DNA from: Streptococcus bovimastitidis
GTDB taxonomy: Bacteria > Bacillota > Bacilli > Lactobacillales > Streptococcaceae
NCBI RefSeq assembly: GCF_001885095.1
Contig: NZ_LZDD01000003.1
Location: forward strand, 186,001-250,000
DNA length: 64,000 nucleotides
Reading direction: 5' to 3'
Below the pieces are notes generated by a model. It had not been told where the DNA came from. It did not search any database and saw only the letters and a list, made by a program, of their open reading frames with translations. The stretch's first letter is position 1. Each line of letters begins with the position of its first letter. The position numbers and the translations under genes were made by a program. Positions 62,593-64,000 of this stretch are shown one piece after another.

Positions 62593-62686
62593 GCTATATA
62601 CTTGATGCTTTACCAATCCCCAAAGGAGGAGACTAGCTAGTTAAAGAGCGAGAGACCACCTATAATAGTTGAGCTATGGTTTTTCC

Positions 62687-62715
62687 TTGAAATATCTTTT
62701 TTATTACTATACAAT
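62687..62715 (+). promoter_or_regulatory. promoter of the small secreted protein gene
   Basis: TTGAAA, 17-bp spacer, TACAAT; about 30 nt before the ATG at 62747. Confidence 0.7.
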
Positions 62716-62746
62716 GGCAGTAGTAGGAGAAAAAGGAGAAAAAAAG

Positions 62747-63169
62747 ATGAAAAAAATGAGAAATCGCAAGACAATTACCCTCATTGCCACTCTTACCCTA
62801 GCTGCTAGTGGCTTACTAATGGCACCACAAGTAGCTGCTCAAGAGACAGGAACAGCCCCTCAAGCAAGCACTAGCCAGACAAACACTTCTGGCTTAAGCA
62901 TAAATGCGCAAATGCGCAAAGATACTGTCATTATTGACTGCCAATTAGGCATAAGCTCTGAATTGGCAAAAGGTGGGCAGGCCATGCTTCAATTGGTGGA
63001 CAGCCAAGGCAATGTCTTAGCAACTATCCCATATGAGTTAAAAGCCGGCTGGCAAAGTATGACTGCCTGGTTTGACCTGACAGGTTACCCAAGTGGCGAC
63101 TATAGTATCAAAGCTAGCTACAATGGTCAAACTGTTCAATCAGCGACCATTCACCACCAAGTAAAATAG
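62747..63169 (+). CDS. small secreted protein of unknown function
   Basis: This 140-residue protein has a clear signal peptide (basic MKKMRNRK, hydrophobic core, cleavage about VAAQE, residue 31). A Thr/Ser/Gln-rich linker and a compact domain of about 90 residues follow, with short beta-type strands (VIIDCQLGI, AMLQLVDSQGNVLATI, YSIKASYNG). It could be Ig-like, but I do not recognise the family. ATG at 62747 has AAAAGGAG upstream; the longer frame from 62669 includes the promoter. It has its own promoter and terminator. No LPXTG is present, so it is probably released. Confidence 0.78.
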   Translation: MKKMRNRKTITLIATLTLAASGLLMAPQVAAQETGTAPQASTSQTNTSGLSINAQMRKDTVIIDCQLGISSELAKGGQAMLQLVDSQGNVLATIPYELKAGWQSMTAWFDLTGYPSGDYSIKASYNGQTVQSATIHHQVK

Positions 63170-63180
63170 AACCTCCTTGA

Positions 63181-63210
63181 AAAAAGCAGCTACTGAGCAG
63201 TAGCTGCTTT
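63181..63210 (+). terminator. terminator of the small secreted protein gene
   Basis: AAAAAGCAGCTACTG pairs with CAGTAGCTGCTTTTT around a 2-nt overlap-type loop region, ending in five T. Confidence 0.85.
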
Positions 63211-63305
63211 TTGAATGACTACTTTGAGGTGTTTGACATAGAAGGAATTCTATCAAATTCTTTCCCATATATTCTTTCTTCCACTCCTCCCTTTCTTTGC
63301 TTTCG

Positions 63306-63314
63306 TGTTATAAT
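63306..63314 (+). promoter_or_regulatory. extended -10 promoter directly before rlmB
   Basis: TGTTATAAT is a perfect extended -10, ending only 7 nt before the ATG at 63322. Transcription should start at or next to the start codon. Confidence 0.6.
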
Positions 63315-63321
63315 AGGTCTT

Positions 63322-64000
63322 ATGAAAGATAAAGAAAAGTTTAATGATATGATGGAAACAAGTAATGATATGGTTTACGGCGTGCATGCCGTTACCGAAA
63401 GTTTAAATGCCAATACTGGCAACAAGCTCTATATTCAAGAAGACCTGCGTGGCAAAAACGTGGATGCCATTAAGGCTTTAGCCACTGAGAAAAAGGTCTC
63501 CATTTCATGGACACCTAAGAAGACCTTGTCTGAAATGACAGAAGGGGCTGTCCACCAAGGATTTGTCTTGCGGGTTGCTGAATTCGCCTATGCTGATCTG
63601 GCAGAGCTGATAGCCAAAACTGAAGGGGAAGAAAACCCACTGATTCTGATTTTGGATGGTTTGACGGATCCTCACAACTTTGGCTCAATCTTGAGAACGG
63701 CCGATGCTACGAAGGTTTCTGGAGTTATTATTCCCAAGCACCGCGCTGTCGGTGTCACACCGGTGGTTTCTAAGACGTCAACAGGTGCGGTGGAGCACGT
63801 TCCCATTGCCCGGGTCACCAATTTAAGCCAAACCTTAGACAAACTTAAGGAAGCAGGTTTCTGGATTTTCGGCACGGATATGGACGGTACGCCGGTTCAT
63901 AAATGGAATACCTCAGGCAAGCTGGCGCTGATTATCGGTAGTGAGGGCAAGGGCATTTCGGCCAATATCAAGAAGCAGGTGGACGAGATGATTACCATTC
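63322..64000 (+). CDS. rlmB: 23S rRNA (guanosine-2'-O-)-methyltransferase RlmB, 3' partial
   Basis: The frame is open from ATG at 63322 to the last base, 226 codons so far; the stop lies outside the window. It is a SpoU/TrmH-family enzyme. The N-terminal substrate-binding domain (MVYGVHAVTESL) is followed by the knotted SPOUT domain with motif 1 LDGLTDPHNFGSILRTAD, SKTSTGAVEHVPI, and motif 2 IIGSEGKGIS. It should methylate 23S rRNA G2251 (E. coli numbering). The final motif is cut off. Confidence 0.9.
   Translation, partial: MKDKEKFNDMMETSNDMVYGVHAVTESLNANTGNKLYIQEDLRGKNVDAIKALATEKKVSISWTPKKTLSEMTEGAVHQGFVLRVAEFAYADLAELIAKTEGEENPLILILDGLTDPHNFGSILRTADATKVSGVIIPKHRAVGVTPVVSKTSTGAVEHVPIARVTNLSQTLDKLKEAGFWIFGTDMDGTPVHKWNTSGKLALIIGSEGKGISANIKKQVDEMITI

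Overview
The window is chromosomal DNA of a low-GC streptococcus. The evidence is the sucrose/raffinose msm cluster, Leloir gal genes, PolC, an Eep-type RseP, a YSIRK-like export signal, an LPHTG sorting signal and strong Shine-Dalgarno sites. The blocks rel-dtd and uppS-cdsA-eep-proS-polC match the gene order I know from pyogenic streptococci (S. pyogenes, S. dysgalactiae, S. uberis and relatives). I cannot assign a species. I see no rRNA, tRNA, CRISPR array, insertion sequence or prophage gene.

Layout. 1-7.0 kb: end of a glucose-family PTS permease, a secondary-metabolite-neutral phosphodiesterase-fold enzyme, then a minus-strand group (P-loop kinase, M42 aminopeptidase, NrdI, wall-anchored cyclic-nucleotide phosphodiesterase). 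7.2-9.9 kb: rel and dtd. 9.9-21.5 kb: alpha-galactoside/sucrose/isomalto-oligosaccharide utilisation (msmR, aga, msmEFG, gtfA, a PucR-type regulator, msmK, dexB). 21.5-30 kb: a cre-controlled secreted permuted cysteine hydrolase with a frameshifted lipoprotein gene, then a 2120-residue amylopullulanase. 30-35.4 kb: acetyltransferase-galR divergent from galK-galT-galE. 35.4-45.7 kb: thioredoxin-like protein, yajC, uppS, cdsA, eep, proS, polC. 45.8-47.8 kb: a MarR regulator with two flavoenzymes that share its operators. 47.8-53.1 kb: def, a PAP2 phosphatase, a small membrane protein, a candidate small RNA, ppk and ppx. 53.2-55.2 kb: Crp/Fnr regulator divergent from an MFS permease. 55.2-64 kb: rpsO, a gene-free structured region, pnp, an SseB-like gene, cysE, cysS, mrnC, a FUSC-family pseudogene, a small secreted protein and the start of rlmB.

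How the genes work together. The central 20 kb is a carbohydrate foraging unit. A surface amylopullulanase opens starch and glycogen. MsmEFG with the MsmK ATPase imports oligosaccharides. Aga, GtfA and DexB release galactose, glucose-1-phosphate plus fructose, and glucose; the gal genes feed the galactose into glycolysis. Catabolite-control (cre-like) sites precede at least the hydrolase and amylopullulanase genes. The msm block lies between dtd and the PucR-type gene, which is where group A/C/G streptococci carry streptokinase.

The most useful unexplained signals are regulatory: paired NrdR-like boxes before nrdI; an 11-bp direct repeat in the msmR-aga gap; a MarR operator repeated at three promoters, two of them near-identical copies; a free-standing promoter-hairpin-terminator unit at 49816-49933; a nested-hairpin rpsO terminator with a decayed second copy; and a branched pnp leader RNA.
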